A DNA stretch of 64,000 nt from Rhabdophis nuchalis. Its lineage: Eukaryota > Chordata > Lepidosauria > Squamata > Natricidae. The position numbers and the translations under genes are program-made. Below the pieces are notes generated by a model. That model saw nothing but the letters and a program-made list of their open reading frames with translations, did not search any database and had not been told where the DNA came from. This document shows, piece after piece, positions 48,408 through 60,617 of the stretch; positions within the stretch are counted from its first letter, which is position 1; every line of letters starts with the position of its first letter. The DNA is taken from positions 330,542,419 through 330,606,418 of the forward strand of contig CM077643.1 in the NCBI GenBank assembly GCA_039707465.1. Direction: 5' to 3'.

Positions 48408-48630
48408 CTGAGCTTGATTGTTTGCTTGCAATGATTCATTACCCAACTAGGTAATATCATTAGTGTTACTGATTGTGGGGTTTACTCCCTGTTTATAAGG
48501 AGGGAGCAAATTATTGTATTTGGCAAGCTATTGTATACAAACAGGGAGCAAAGCTCACATTCACTAGCCCTGATGTTACCTAGTTGGGTAATGAAATATC
48601 TGCAAGCAAACAAACTCAGAGTACCCCAAG
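48408..48630. repeat. long imperfect inverted repeat
   Basis: Left arm TTCATTACCCAACTAGGTAA and TTTACTCCCTGTTTATA; right arm TATACAAACAGGGAGCAAAG and TTACCTAGTTGGGTAATGAA. The arms are about 90 bp with a spacer of about 35 bp at 48499-48532. The sequence family is not identified. Confidence 0.8.
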
Positions 48631-49516
48631 GACTCCATAGTTCAATCCTGAGCTTTCAGATAGTTAGGAAGTATGGGTAACTCTGCCACAAAAGAATTTT
48701 TACCTCTCCCAATCAGCCTTTAGGCTTTTCTTACAATAATAGAGAATACTGTAGGTAAGGATGTATGTAATCAAATTCAGACCTCTTCTGATTTAAATGA
48801 TTGAGATTACTCTCTTATCTAACCATTTCTTGAATCTTTCTGAAAGAAAAGGAAAATCTCTGGGGAAAAGACCATTGCTTAAAGCAAAAAACCCTTTGGA
48901 TTTAAAAGATAAAGAGTTTCAATTCCTAGCATCTTCAAATAGAGCAGGAAAAACTACTTGAGAGATACTGCCTGTCAAAGTAAACAGTTTGGAGTGATAA
49001 TGACTCCTTATAGGAATTCTGTTCAGGTTCCATATAAGGCACTTTTCTTTGTTGAATTCATTTATTTGAAGAGATTGTCAAATTGAACTATACAGCTAGT
49101 TGACTTTATGGCCACAAATTAGTTCTGTAGTTAAACAATATAGCAAACAGAGACAGTGATAAGGATAGTTGAACTTTTTAGAGCAAATCGTACAACGACC
49201 TTTGAGGTCAGGAAGGATTTTTTTTTTAAAAAGTCTTGAATATGTCCACATTATTTATTACTTCTTTTTTGAACCCTATTTATATGCTATAACTATCATA
49301 CTTGATAGTGTCATAAGAGATACTCAATACTTATTAATATCTCAATAAGAGTATTCTGAGTGTTAAGAGGATTGCATTACTATATCTAGATGCAAATCTA
49401 AATAAATAGTAATGTTTCAAGTGAAATATTGAATTATAACATTTATCCTATTTGAATTCTCCATATTATGGTGATTTTTTATGGGCTTATCTTAATTTAA
49501 TATTTTATCTCCTATA

Positions 49517-49518
<2 letters not shown>
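48631..49518. other. intron sequence without recognised features
   Basis: AT-rich unique-looking DNA. Confidence 0.45.
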
Positions 49519-49595
<77 letters not shown>

Positions 49596-49632
49596 TATAT
49601 CTATCTATCTATCTATCTATCTATCGATCTAT
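49519..49632. repeat. (GTCT)n-(ATCT)n compound tetranucleotide repeat
   Basis: About 15 GTCT units followed by about 13 ATCT units with a few interruptions (ATATAT, ATCG). Confidence 0.96.
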
Positions 49633-51424
49633 CCACTAAATTTGTTTATCAGTGATTTCATGACCTCTGTAGATTCCATACAGTAAATAAATAAGGTGAG
49701 TATTAGTGCCAGTCCTATAGCATTTTTTAAAATCCTTTTATCCAAATAGATTTCAATAGATTGAATATATGGTCCTTAGTCAAAGAGCTAATTTCCTGGT
49801 CATAAGTCATTTTCCTGAAGCTGAAGACAAGCTATGCTGGAAAAATCCAATTCAGATCCAATATTATGCAAAGCTTGGTTGCATAATACACTAGTTGTCT
49901 GTTATTACTAATATGGAGACAGGCCATATTTAATCATGATGGGATCCTCAGGATTCTTTTGGAGCATTTGATAGCAGTAGCGCTTTAGTTATTATTAATG
50001 CACTGTTCCTTTTCCCCCTTGTGACAAAAATTCTACCCTGAATCAGTTATTCACAGTACATTTATCTCCTATTCCAGGAATATATTGCTTGTACTCTATT
50101 TTAGAAATGAGTCTTAGGCCATTGTTTTTAGTAATTTTGTTCTTAGGGGAAAGGGTACAAAATTACTTTGAGATGTAAATGGATCCAAGATACTTATTAA
50201 ATGACTTGGAAGGAGAAAAATTAAAGGAAAGAAAAACTAAGCTTGCTTTGTCTGTAAGGATACCTAAGTGAAAAACAGTGGTTGTTTGCTGAGGGGTGAA
50301 ATTTATTATCGCTAATGGAACTTACCCTTTATTATCGCTTAATGGAACTTACCCTTTAATAACTAAACTTAGAATTGCAGCCAAAGATACTGAGAGAAAA
50401 GACTTCCATGGGGGGCAAACAAGTAAACATGACAGCCAAGGCCATATAGTCCCAGCTGCAATTTTGATGTTTTTGATACACCTGCCAGATGTTCCTCTCT
50501 GCAAAATCTAGTAGCAGTCTAAAGTTGGCCTGTTTGATCTAACCCTAATCTCAATGGAAAAACAGGGTTGTTTTCTTTTTTCCTAAACAGCTTCATTTTT
50601 TATATGCAAGGTATGAGAAATATCCATTGCTCAGAAAAAGAGCTTCCCTTTCTATTATGTGAAGCTAATTCAGAAAATTGCAATTCCCTTCTCTCAGTTC
50701 TGAATGGTTGGCTTTTTTTTTTTTTTGGAACATAGAGAAAAATCATTTTCTGCCTGCCACTCCCTCTGCAGCAGATGCTTGTCATAGATCTGTCGAAAGC
50801 AGATGAATGATGAAGTTTAAAATATTGCCAGTCTGAAGGGGTGCTTATGCTGCATTTTGCTGACTTGTTTGCCACAATTGAAAAGGAGGGTGCTCGCTGC
50901 CTCAATAATGCTATTAAGTAGAGCAGATACACTTGGGTAGTTTCTGGTGGCATTCCTGTCAGTAGGAAAGCATAAGATCAATGGTTTATGCTGTAGCAAA
51001 AGTAAGATCTCAACTTTTGGAAGTCTCATGACAGTAGTAGGTGGCAGCTTGTTTGTGGATAAGTGAAATTTCTAATTATAATAAATGCTTCAAGCAAAGG
51101 TTGTATATGTCTTTGTATTCAAAGCCAGTGTTACTGAATAATCACTTGAAAGTGTAGAGTTGCTTGCTGACAAGAAAATGGAATGCATTTGATTGTTGAG
51201 AGTGCATTTTTTCTTGTTCATAAAATTTATAGTCTCAATATATTTTTTTCTACTATATATTCTTCAACACTATAGTCTATAGTCTTCTGGAAACAGAGAT
51301 GTTGTCAATTATTTATAAAATGAATATTTTATTTTGAAATATGTGAAAGCACTCTGGACTTCTACAAAATTTCTAAATATATGCTGAACCATTAGCAAAA
51401 CTGTCCTCCTTCTCTATCCTGAGT
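49633..51424. other. intron sequence, mostly unrecognised
   Basis: AT-rich. A 23-24-bp direct duplication lies at 50306-50355 and a T12 run near 50713. No gene. Confidence 0.42.
50306..50355. repeat. short tandem duplication
   Basis: TTATTATCGCTAATGGAACT is followed by TTATTATCGCTTAATGGAAC; each copy ends TTACCCTTT. The copies differ by one inserted base. Confidence 0.85.
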
Positions 51425-51761
51425 TATGGAGACCTTTGAAAGGTAAGTGAGCAATCAGTGACAGAGTAAGTAAGTCCCAAGTGGTTGTGGAGTCCCTAAG
51501 GGGCGGAAAGCAGAGCACGAGGTATGTGAGTGGGTCAGGTGGGGTGGGGTGGGGAGTTTGGAGACATTGTGTTTGTGCTTGCACTAGGATCTCCTTAACT
51601 CCCGAGGAACCCCATATTCTACTTAACAACCTACATATTCGTTTAATGAGTACATGGGGAGAGCAGGGATAGGGACCCATTAAGTGACCTGTTCACTTAA
51701 CGCCGTCTTGACTTTGTACTGTAATAGGCAGACTCCATTACGGTTGTAACTCGATTACCTG
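51425..51761. mobile_element. TA-inserting MITE (mariner-like), right end clear
   Basis: The right end is CGGTTGTAACTCGATTACCTG followed by TA. The interior has CATTAAGTGACCTGTTCACT-like blocks typical of these elements. The left end is not defined; the start given is approximate. Confidence 0.45.
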
Positions 51762-52006
51762 TACAGAGGTCATCATGCAGGGTAGTTTTTGAATTCTCTG
51801 CCCATGTATTATATATGTTTGTGTTTAAAGAAGCTTGTGTGTTAGAATAGAAAAAAAGTGCTTTACCAAAATGAGACTTTTCATTGTTTTTGTCATAAAA
51901 GTACTTAAAAAGTACTTACTGTCAGTTTGATGGATTTTGATGATCTTTTCTAACACATCTTGGAGTTATACAACAGCATACTTCTTAAATTATGCCCAAT
52001 GACTTT

Positions 52007-52521
52007 TATTACTATTACTATTACTATTTATTAAATTTGTATACCGCCCTTCTCCCTTGCGGGACTCAGGGCGGTGAACAGGCATAATAAAACCACAAAA
52101 CATCCATATATAATATACAAAATACTTTAAAAATCAATTAAATTTAGGGCCTGTTCTAAAACCAGGTAAAATTCTCCGATAAAATCGATTAAAACCGATT
52201 AAAAACTACACCAGGCCGGCCGCACGGAATAAGTGCGTTTTCAAGGCCCGGCGGAAGAGGCGTAGGTCATACGAAGGTCGGAGGGTAGGTCGTTCCAGAG
52301 GACAGGAGCTGCCACAGAGAAGGCTCTCCCCCTGGGGGGTCGCCAGCCGACATTGTTTGGCCGACGGTACCCTGAGGAGGCCTTCTCTGTGGGAGCGAAC
52401 TGGTCAGTGGGAGGTATTCGGTAGCAGGATGCGGTCCTGCAGATAGCCAGGTCTGATGCCATGGAGCACTTTAAAGGTGGTTATCAGCACCTTGAAGCGC
52501 ACCCAGAAAGCCACAGGCATT
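52007..52521 (-). mobile_element. L2/L3-clade LINE 3' end
   Basis: The minus strand reads GRAFSVAAPVLWNDLPSDLR and related blocks with a shift, and the 3' UTR complement has CTTCTCCCTTGCGGGACTCA and a (TATTAC)n-like tail at 52007-52030. The 5' truncation is near 52521. Confidence 0.85.
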
Positions 52522-53574
52522 TTCTTGCAATAACATTTCCTATTTCCCACTCATCTTTTCTTCCTCATTGGAGTGATTTGGTTTTGTTGACCCCTGTGAC
52601 GTTGAAAATCTTTTCCATTGTCCTGGAGATGTTGGGATGGTAGAATTATTCCCGGTGCTTGGAGTTCACCTGCCACGTTTAGAGTTTCAAATGTATTGAT
52701 TGGCACTGGCTTGCCAATCAATACATCACTCTTTAACATGCTTCCATGTACTCACTTTTTCCTCATTGAAACTTCTTGGGGTCCAACTCCTACCTCTCTG
52801 CTCCTGGATGTATCTTGTACCCTTTCCTCTTTGGAAGTGTCTTTCTGCTGTTCTTCACTGAGAGCTTCTCATGTTTTTGCCCTGTTCACCTTTCATGATA
52901 ATCTTTAAAGAAGAAAAGCTGGCCTACGGTCCTTTCATGTTCTCTTCCAGCAGCAAGAGTTCTGCAGAAGTCATTAGGACTGCTTTCTCAGTTCTGTCCT
53001 TTTGCAAGGCCTGATGCTTGTTTGTTCTTTTTCCCTCACTTCCCTCACAACGCTCCCTTGTTCCTGTTTGCTCTTCTGTTTGCTTGCTTTTGTTGTAAGC
53101 TCATAGTTGCTTATTTGCTTTCTCAAGAGTGCTGACTGAGGCTGAGCTTTTGGCTCAGGAATGCTGCTCTGTGCAGAAGTTAATCAGAGAGTCTCCTGAA
53201 GCTATAAGTTTTTTTCTCTCCTTAGCTCTGATCATTAGTTTGGCAAACAAATAAACAAACATAAACTCACTTGGCCAGAAGAACTCCCAGACCTTGTACA
53301 ATCAGCTGCACAACTTTTCCAAAAGCTCATCCAAAAACTCAGCATGTGTCAGTCCAGGTTAGAAACAATTGGAAATGTTGGTTTTACTTCTAAATACAGA
53401 AGCTTTTTCCAGCCTTAAATTTCCTGAGTGAGCTTATAACAGGGACTTTAATTTAGAATGAAATGTGATAGTGTACGTACATATGTTTCTGCGTTTGGGT
53501 TTGCATTTTTTCCCCACAACCCCCTTCCTCTTCACTGCCTCATGTCCCAGCTAAACCGGACAGAAAACAAAATC
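52522..53574. other. intron sequence without recognised features
   Basis: No gene or mobile element recognised. The short inverted CACTGGCTTGCCAATCAATA near 52704 is minor. Confidence 0.4.
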
Positions 53575-53640
53575 ATATCAGCTAATTTCATTTTATTGTA
53601 AGTTTACATTAACAGAATCTTGCAAATCTGAAGGTACAGA
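53575..53640 (-). mobile_element. possible LTR fragment shared with 28010-28085
   Basis: On the minus strand TTGCAAGATTCTGTTAATGT, then AACTTACAATAAAATG; the AATAAA context and flanks match the LTR-like block near 28022-28085. Too short to classify. Confidence 0.4.
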
Positions 53641-53691
53641 TCATCCATTGTTACTATTAAAAGTTACTTTTAACAGTCCGATAGATTAGAG

Positions 53692-54058
53692 CAGGGGTGT
53701 CAAACTCAAGGTCTGGGGGCAAGATCTGGCCTGTGGGGTGCTTGAATCTGGCGCACGGGGCCACCCTGGAAACAGCGAAAGACTGGCCTGCAGTGCCTCT
53801 TCCAGCAAAAATGGAGTTCATGAGGGCCTTGGGGGGGGGGATCCTGAGCTCCATTTTCACTGGAAGAGGGTTGCAGGAGTCTACTGCAGGTGAAAACAGA
53901 ACTTGGGACCCCATTTCCGCTGGCAGAGCACTTGGGACACCACAGGTGCCCCCAACACGAGTGACATTGAACTGGCCACGCCTACCCTGGCCACATTCCC
54001 AGCAAGGTCAAACACAACCCTGATGAGGCCCTCAATGAAATTGAGTTTGACACCCCTG
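53692..54058. mobile_element. hAT (Charlie-type) MITE with perfect TSD
   Basis: CAGGGGTGTCAAACTCAAGG at the left and, inverted, CAGGGGTGTCAAACTCAATT at the right. GATTAGAG at 53684-53691 and 54059-54066 is an exact 8-bp duplication. The interior includes TGGGGGCAAGATCTGGCCTG. 367 bp. Confidence 0.93.
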
Positions 54059-54066
54059 GATTAGAG

Positions 54067-55225
54067 CATGTTCTTCCTAAATTTCTGTTGTATTCCTGCA
54101 AGCTCTGGATTTTATCCAGGCCAGTGATTTTGCCACTCACCCAACCCCACTTTCCCTCTTTACAGCTGATGTACAGTCTCTGGGTATTCAACTTGGGGTG
54201 GACACCTCTATACATTGTGAGGAGTTTCTGGGTCTTCACATTGGTAACTTTCATGTCCTGCTTTGGACAGCTAAATATACGGCCAGGGTGTCTGATGACT
54301 AGCTGGACATATGTGTCAATCCTGTGGCTCTTGTTCTTCCCATTGAGCTGGTTGTTTGGGCCCTGTCTGATTCTTTCCTGTGTAATCCCAAAGTACTTTT
54401 AACGGGTCTGTCTGCTATGTGACTGGTGGTTCACCCCATCAGTCTTAAGTACTTTCTTAATTACACACTGTGCATGTAATTAATTATACATGTTAATATA
54501 TGTGTTTAATATATTCAATATTCAATGCAGCTAACAAAATTTAAGACACGCAATACTGTAAAATATTAAAAATACAGATTAAAATTAACGGTAAGCTAAA
54601 TATTAAAACAATTGAGCACCCAGCAAAAGAGATGCATTTTGTTCTTACATTATCATTGTATAGCGAGATGGCTGACTTTATAAATTGTAAATACAATCTT
54701 TATAGTTTTAACATGATGAGATGGGCCAAACCTAACACAGAAGGAGGAAACATTGTATAATATGAAAGCAGAATAGGATAAAGCCTTCTATGTGTCAAAA
54801 AGATGGACCTTTGGCAGTGAATGTAGCTTGAAAAAAAGAGAGTCTTTGGTAGATCTTAACAACTGAAGCCAAACAGATTTCTAAGCGGAGAAGCAGTTCC
54901 TCAGACAGTCCAATCTTAAATAATATAGGACTAATGTTCTTTACCAAAACATTAAGATGTGCCTGGCAAATCATTGGCAACAACTGCATATCAGCCAATA
55001 TTAGCATCATACATTCTCTGTGTTTGCTACCTAGTTGCTGCAATTTATTTCAGATGTAGCCTCTTGACACCTTTTCAAGGCTAATTCCATGTAGAACTCG
55101 TAGTAATCAAGACAGGATGTTACAAAGATTTGGATATTGGCTCAGCAAGGGTCACAATTGGTACTGTGCAAAGTTTTTCCTAGGATAGTGTCTGCCTACA
55201 AATTCAGCAATAGTTAACAAAGAGG
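54067..55225. other. intron sequence without recognised features
   Basis: AT-rich DNA with no recognised gene; short ORFs only. Confidence 0.42.
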
Positions 55226-55540
55226 GCTGTATGATGGCTCAGCAGATAAGATGCTGAACTTGTCAGCTGAAAAGCTGACAGCCTGGTTCAAGACCTAGCA
55301 TAAGACGACAAGGTTAGTGCCTGTCTTCGCCTAGCTCCTGCCCACCTAGAAGTTCAGAAGCATGCAAATACGAGTAAATAAATAGGTACCACTTAGGTGG
55401 GGAGGAAATAGTGCTCCACAATGTCTTGTTGGCAACATGACTATGGAAACGTCTTTGGACAATGCTGGCTCATCGCCTCAAAACAAGAGTTGATCGCCAC
55501 CCTTATAGTCAGCAGTGATTAGCAGAGTAAAATCTGCTGG
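55226..55540 (+). mobile_element. Sauria-type SINE
   Basis: The head GATGGCTCAGCAGATAAGAT and body GACTATGGAAACGTCTTTGG match the SINE at 23605. The Bov-B-like tail is diverged (ATAGTCAGCAGTGATTAGCA). Confidence 0.72.
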
Positions 55541-55763
55541 GACTCCAAGAATCAAAGAGCATTTATAACTATGAACCTGTGATTTTTTCAGCATCCCTAC
55601 CCAAAATCAGTGGAGTGCCATTCACAACTTCAGGTTTGTGCACAACCTCTCACTTTTGTTTAAATTTAATTCAGTTTGTCCAGCCTGTTATTAGATTCTA
55701 CAAAATGGTCTTATTGCTTCCCTGCAATTCAACAAAAGGAATAATTTAGTTTTGGCACTTGAT

Positions 55764-55988
55764 AAGAGCTGTGGTGGTGCAGTGATTAGAATACAGTACT
55801 GCTACTGACTGCCGGCTGCCAGTAGTTCGGCAGTTGATTCTCATCAGCTCAAGGTTGACTCAGCCTTCCAGCTTTCGAGATGGGTAAAATGAGGGCATTG
55901 TTTGGGGCAATATGCTGACTCTGTAAACCGCTTAGAGAGGACTGTAAACTACTATGAAGTATATAAGTTTAAGTGCTATTGCTATTCC
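55764..55988 (+). mobile_element. tRNA-like SINE with GCTATT-repeat end
   Basis: The head GAGCTGTGGTGGTGCAGTGA (A-box-like) is followed by GTTCGGCAGTTGATTCTC (B-box-like), then CTCAAGGTTGACTCAGCCTT, GGGGCAATATGCTGACTCTG, GTAAACCGCTTAGAGAGGAC and the end AAGTGCTATTGCTATTCC. A second squamate tRNA-derived SINE family, also at 58149 (minus). Confidence 0.8.
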
Positions 55989-56029
55989 AAAACTTGGTGC
56001 TCTTCCCAGCCGTTTCCTGTGAGTAGGGA

Positions 56030-56119
56030 CAGGATAGGGACAAGACAGAACCTTGTGGGATACAATTGAACAGGATTGAACAGGATAGGGACAAGACAGA
56101 ACCTTGTGGGATACAATTG
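56030..56119. repeat. 52-bp-period duplication
   Basis: AGGATAGGGACAAGACAGAA and CCTTGTGGGATACAATTG occur at about 56031-56068 and again at 56083-56119, with GAACAGGATTGAAC between them. The copies are identical, so the event is recent. Confidence 0.9.
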
Positions 56120-56337
56120 GTTCATGAAAGAGGAAGCTAGGATACTCTGGGATTTTAGAATTCAGAGATGCAAGTGCCATGCAATGTCTCAGACTTAACT
56201 TTTGATAAGAGAGACAAAAAAAATCTGGATAATGAACTGTGGCAAAGAAAGTAAAGATATTATCAATAGTAATAGGTGCTTTGGAACAATTCCAAAACCC
56301 CTGGAGCATTGTTTGAATATCATTGGCACTGACAAAT
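56120..56337. other. intron sequence, unrecognised
   Basis: No gene recognised; the minus-strand ORF across here is inflated by the duplication. Confidence 0.4.
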
Positions 56338-56515
56338 TCACCATCAGTCAGTTGTAAAAGGCAGCTTTACTTGGAACAGTTACATCCTACAATTATATAT
56401 TTAATATTATTAACAACATATGCCTACCCCACGTCCTTGGGAAGGACTCGGGTGAACAAAAATGCCACTTCCAGTCTAAACATCTGGCTGGCAATGCGAC
56501 CAACATAATAATAAT
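56338..56515 (+). mobile_element. R4-like LINE 3' end
   Basis: CAGTTGTAAAAGGCAGCTTT (an 'LQK.A.LG' C-terminus) leads through ACGTCCTTGGGAAGGACTCG and AAAATGCCACTTCCAGTCTA to GCAATGCGACCAACATAATA with a short (AAT)n end. It matches the fragments near 42365. Confidence 0.62.
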
Positions 56516-56879
56516 CTAGAAGTGCTTGTATATGCTTGTACTGTATCTAGCTTGTGACCAATATGATAATTTCTTAAAAGCCTGGAAGGCAGAATGTTAA
56601 TTATTACAGTTTTTAGACTGTGTTACTACAAATAAAGATGTAAAATTATGGTGGTGCTTTGTGCCTTGCAGCATCTTTTCCAAATAGAACTAAATATTTT
56701 AAATATTCCACATTGAGATGCTGCTCTTTGTGAGTTCCAAGCCTCCTGTTCAATAGAAAAACATTTCAAATTAAGCAGAGCTACTTATGGTATATTAGAT
56801 GAGTTTGGGGGACAAATAACATTAATTTAAAGAAAATATTTTCCCTGTACAACATGTTTTTAAGCCTTTTTAAAAAAAA

Positions 56880-57265
56880 CACTCCTCAATCCTGGAGGAT
56901 GAAAATGGGGGAACAGGAGGGGCCACGGCCCCGCCCACTGGTGGTCAAGGAGAAGAGGATACAATTGCTAAAAGACTCAGATCTCACAAATGACTTTTTT
57001 CAATATAGTGTAACCCTTACCTGGATGTTTGTAGAAACAAATGATTGATTGCATGAGTTATGAAATGATATATGTATGTATCTCTTTCCACTTTGTAGGG
57101 AAATGGAAAATTTATTGTATCACCCTTTTTTTTTCTGTATGAGGCCTTGGAGGGGGCCGACACCTCCGACATAGATGTCCTCAAAATGTCTCACTAATAC
57201 CTTATACCCTTTTCCTGATTGAAAAAATTTGTAAAAACCAATAAAACTTTTCTTAATGAAAAAAT
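56880..57265 (+). mobile_element. possible L1-type LINE 3' end
   Basis: A GC-richer start, then AT-rich DNA ending TTTGTAAAAACCAATAAAAC and a short A-rich tail resembles squamate L1 3' UTRs. No coding part confirms it. Confidence 0.35.
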
Positions 57266-57895
57266 AATGTATTTGTGCTGCCCACTTGCACTTAAAAGTG
57301 TTTTTATGTATACAACATAAAAGATTACATTGACTGTTGTTGCTGGGCTAGGCAGTGATATACTGCAACTATATTGACAAAGGACCCACTCAGAACTTAT
57401 CCCATTAACCTATCCTAAACCTCTACCCACAAAAGAATTAGCTTCCTGATGGAACATATGAGCAAGGCAACAACTGTATTTGTTGGAGTTTTCCTTTTGA
57501 ACAAGGATTTTCAGAAAAAGAAGTAGCAATTTATTAAAAATCCATGCTGTGTATGTGTTTTATTATTCCTATTATATTTTTCTTGGTATGTTAGAGGATT
57601 ATAGGCAAATATTCTGTTGGTTTAAAATAAAACTTGGGTATAGGAGTAGTTTCAAACTTATTTGGAGAAATGTATGGGTGGAGAGAGTATGTTTTTGGAC
57701 ACTTTTTGTGTTTCTGGTTTTCAGATATGCTAATTAACTTAAGACTTTTCTCCCCAATATGAAGCTGTCATATCCAGCCAGATAGCATAGTTGTGATGAA
57801 AGTGGCTGAAAAAATCCCAGTTTTAATTTTCTTCTCTTCTGAAATCTTGAGATGGAAGGTCAAAGCTGGTTCTGAACTAATAGGGGTACATCGAT
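57266..57895. other. intron sequence without recognised features
   Basis: AT-rich unique-looking DNA. Confidence 0.42.
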
Positions 57896-57954
57896 AACCA
57901 ATTTCATTGTAATTTTTACAACGACAATAAAGATTATTATTATTATTATTATTT
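57896..57954 (+). mobile_element. retroposon 3' end with (ATT)n tail
   Basis: CCAATTTCATTGTAATTTTT, then CAACGACAATAAAGATTATT and (ATT)n at 57933-57954, looks like the end of a LINE or SINE (TTACAATGACAATAAAG.TATT). The family is not determined. Confidence 0.45.
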
Positions 57955-58071
57955 ATAAGTGAATGCATAATTGTAATATAAATGTTTTTTCCAATTGTGT
58001 TGTAATATTAAGAGAAAAATACAATTGAAACTACGTATAATCCACTATTAGAATAGAATAAATATTGAATA

Positions 58072-58681
58072 CAGAGAGACCTCACTTATTGACTTATGAC
58101 TCCAATTAGTCAGTTCTTCCCCTGGTTATTAAGCAAATCACCCACAGTCATTAATAACAATAGCAACAGCATTTAAACTTACATACCACCCCATAGTGCT
58201 TTACAATGCGCTTTACATAGTGCTTTACAATGTAGAAACATTATTTGCATATCGCCCGCAAACAATCTGGGTCCTTATTTTATTGACTTTGAAAGGATGG
58301 AAGGCTGACCTTGAGTTCTGTCAGGATTGAATTCCAGGCTGTGGGCAGAATTTTGCCTGCAATACTGCACTTCAACCACTGAGGCATTAGGGATCTGTGG
58401 TTAAGCACAATGTCACACGACTACAACTTTCTGCCTACTTCTCCATTGACTTTGCTTGTCAAAAGCTGGTTGAGAAGCTTGCAAATGGTGGTCACATAAC
58501 CATGGGATGCTCTGACTACTATAAACACATGCTGTATGCTAAGCACCCAGATCATAATCACGTGTGTGCAGATATGCTGCAATGACCCCAGGTTTGAGAA
58601 TTGTTTATTAATCTCCTTTTTCAGCATGATCATAATTTGAGACCATTGCTGAATTAGCAATTGGTAAGGAAGGACTAAATG
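58072..58681. mobile_element. mariner-like MITE with nested SINE
   Basis: The left end CAGAGAGACCTCACTTATTG and right end GGTAAGGAAGGACTAAATG are flanked by TA. The family blocks CCATTGACTTTGCTTGTCAA and ATGGGATGCTCTGACTACTA are present. A SINE occupies about 58149-58388. Confidence 0.72.
58149..58388 (-). mobile_element. tRNA-like SINE nested in the mariner-like MITE
   Basis: On the plus strand ATAACAATAGCAACAGCATT, AACAATCTGGGTCCTTATTT and GGATGGAAGGCTGACCTTGA are the reverse complement of the family at 55764. Flanking CATTAA and CATTAG may be the target-site duplication. Confidence 0.78.
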
Positions 58682-58683
58682 TA

Positions 58684-59649
58684 TAAAATAATTTACAAAT
58701 TCCCACTGAAGGCCTGATCAGTGATCATCATAAGCTCTCTTTCTGTTATTTGGGAACATGTGTGACTGATTTTTTCCACTCAAGAAAAATTGACCCATTA
58801 TTGGAAGTCAACTGCTGAAATATCATAGGTGTGATAATCATCCACTAAAATTAATAAACTATTTATTTCCTCTGGAATGGCCACTCTAATTGGAATTTGT
58901 GTATAGCAGCATCTTTGTGTGGAAATGTTTAAGAATCACACAAAAACTTTCTTATGACTGTAAAAATATTAAAATATCAGACTTACATCTGATATAAATT
59001 ATGATAAAAATGACTGACAAATGGGGAATGATGTGGGCATTAATAGAAAAGAGTCTTCTTCCCAGAACCAGGATCTTGGAAGACCTTTAATTCTCGTTGT
59101 ACCCAGGTCAGTAGTCAAACATCTGCATGGTCAAATGGGGAGTGTTTCACTGATCAGAGATCTGTGATTGTGGAAGAAGTAGATTCTACAGAATTTCCCA
59201 CTTTGTTATATCTTAGGAGCAGACAGCTTCACACTGTAGGACCTCACTGAGCAAAGAAATATGACTTGACAGATGGACACAAGAAAAAAAAAAGACTGTT
59301 GAAATCATGTCATGTGATATTGCAGTTTGCTGTAGTGCTGTGTTGGCTTATTTGTAGCTTCACTTATCTCTCCTTTGTTCAGTTAGAAGATATATCAATT
59401 CTTGAACTTTATGTATAATGATTTGTTATTTAATAGTGGCTTCTGCCCAGCCTGAATTAGTTTAGGAAAGTGCTATCCCCCAGTCATTTCTAAGAATCAC
59501 CTTTTCTTCCTTAGAGAATGTGATTATTTTTCCGTCTACATAGTTTATTACAGCAGACCAGCATGAATATTAGATTGCATAATTTATATTATGTCAAGCT
59601 GAATACCACCCAATCCCCAATCGTTTTGTTTTGTCTTGTGTTTGATGAT
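58684..59649. other. intron sequence without recognised features
   Basis: AT-rich, unique-looking DNA. Confidence 0.43.
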
Positions 59650-59713
<64 letters not shown>

Positions 59714-59738
59714 AGGGAGGGAGGGAGGGAGGGAGGGA
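59650..59738. repeat. compound (GT)n-(GA)n-G11-(GGGA)n repeat
   Basis: GT units to 59681, GA units to about 59703, a G run, then GGGA/GAGG units to 59738. Confidence 0.96.
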
Positions 59739-60278
59739 AAAGATTTTACCACACTATAGTGGACTGCTAGATGTGTCTGCTGATTGACTTTCAGAATCAC
59801 CAATTGTATAACTTAATGCAAATATTATTCATGTAAAACAAAACACAATTGGATTTCACAATGAATGAAGAATATCTGAAGCAATCAGAAGGTGGTATTA
59901 AATAGCAGTGCTGTTAGTGCGTGCTGTTTACTTAGAAATAAAATCAGTTAAAGTCCAAGTGAGGATTTCCCCATTAAATGTTTAGGATCAAATTACTAGG
60001 TAAATGTCAAAGAAATAGCTGAACAAGTTAAATGGGGAATGCCAGTTATGGGTATTCTGCACCTGCCAAAATAATGGTGTGTTGAGAGAAGCACAATGTA
60101 CCCACAAATAGATCACAAGTTTTTATCTGCTCTGTATACTATTTTGCTACGTTGTGATCTTCTGTCACTATTAAAGCTTGCAGAGAGCCAATTTTTTTTT
60201 GTAAAGGAGCCTAGAGGAATAATTTAAGAGGTGAAGTTTGATCTTAGACTGGAGAATATGGGTGTATTAAAATGCCTA

Positions 60279-60280
<2 letters not shown>
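59739..60280. other. intron sequence without recognised features
   Basis: AT-rich, no features assigned. Confidence 0.43.

Positions 60281-60356
<76 letters not shown>
60281..60356. repeat. (AAT)n microsatellite
   Basis: About 24 AAT units. On the LINE strand it is (ATT)n, the tail of the next element. Confidence 0.96.
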
Positions 60357-60617
60357 TTTTAATTTGTAGAACCGCACCCTCTCCCCACAGGGACTCGGGG
60401 CGGTGCACAGGTAGAATAAAAACCAAATACATACAACAATTCTAAAAACAAATTAAATATAACCTGCGCTAAAATTCCCATTAAAACTAAACAATACTAA
60501 TTCCCCATAAAACCCCAGAGGCAGAGAGACTCATCCTAGGCCGGCCAGACAGAAAAAGTGAGTCTTTAATTTAAGATGGAAGGAGCGGAGGTCCGTGGTC
60601 GTCCTGATATCGGGGGG
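60357..60617 (-). mobile_element. L2/L3-clade LINE 3' end
   Basis: The plus strand GAACCGCACCCTCTCCCCAC, GGGACTCGGGGCGGTGCACA and CTAGGCCGGCCAGACAGAAA is the reverse complement of the 3' UTR and last codons. It ends near ATCGGGGGGA (60617), so only about 60 bp of coding sequence remains. Confidence 0.85.
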
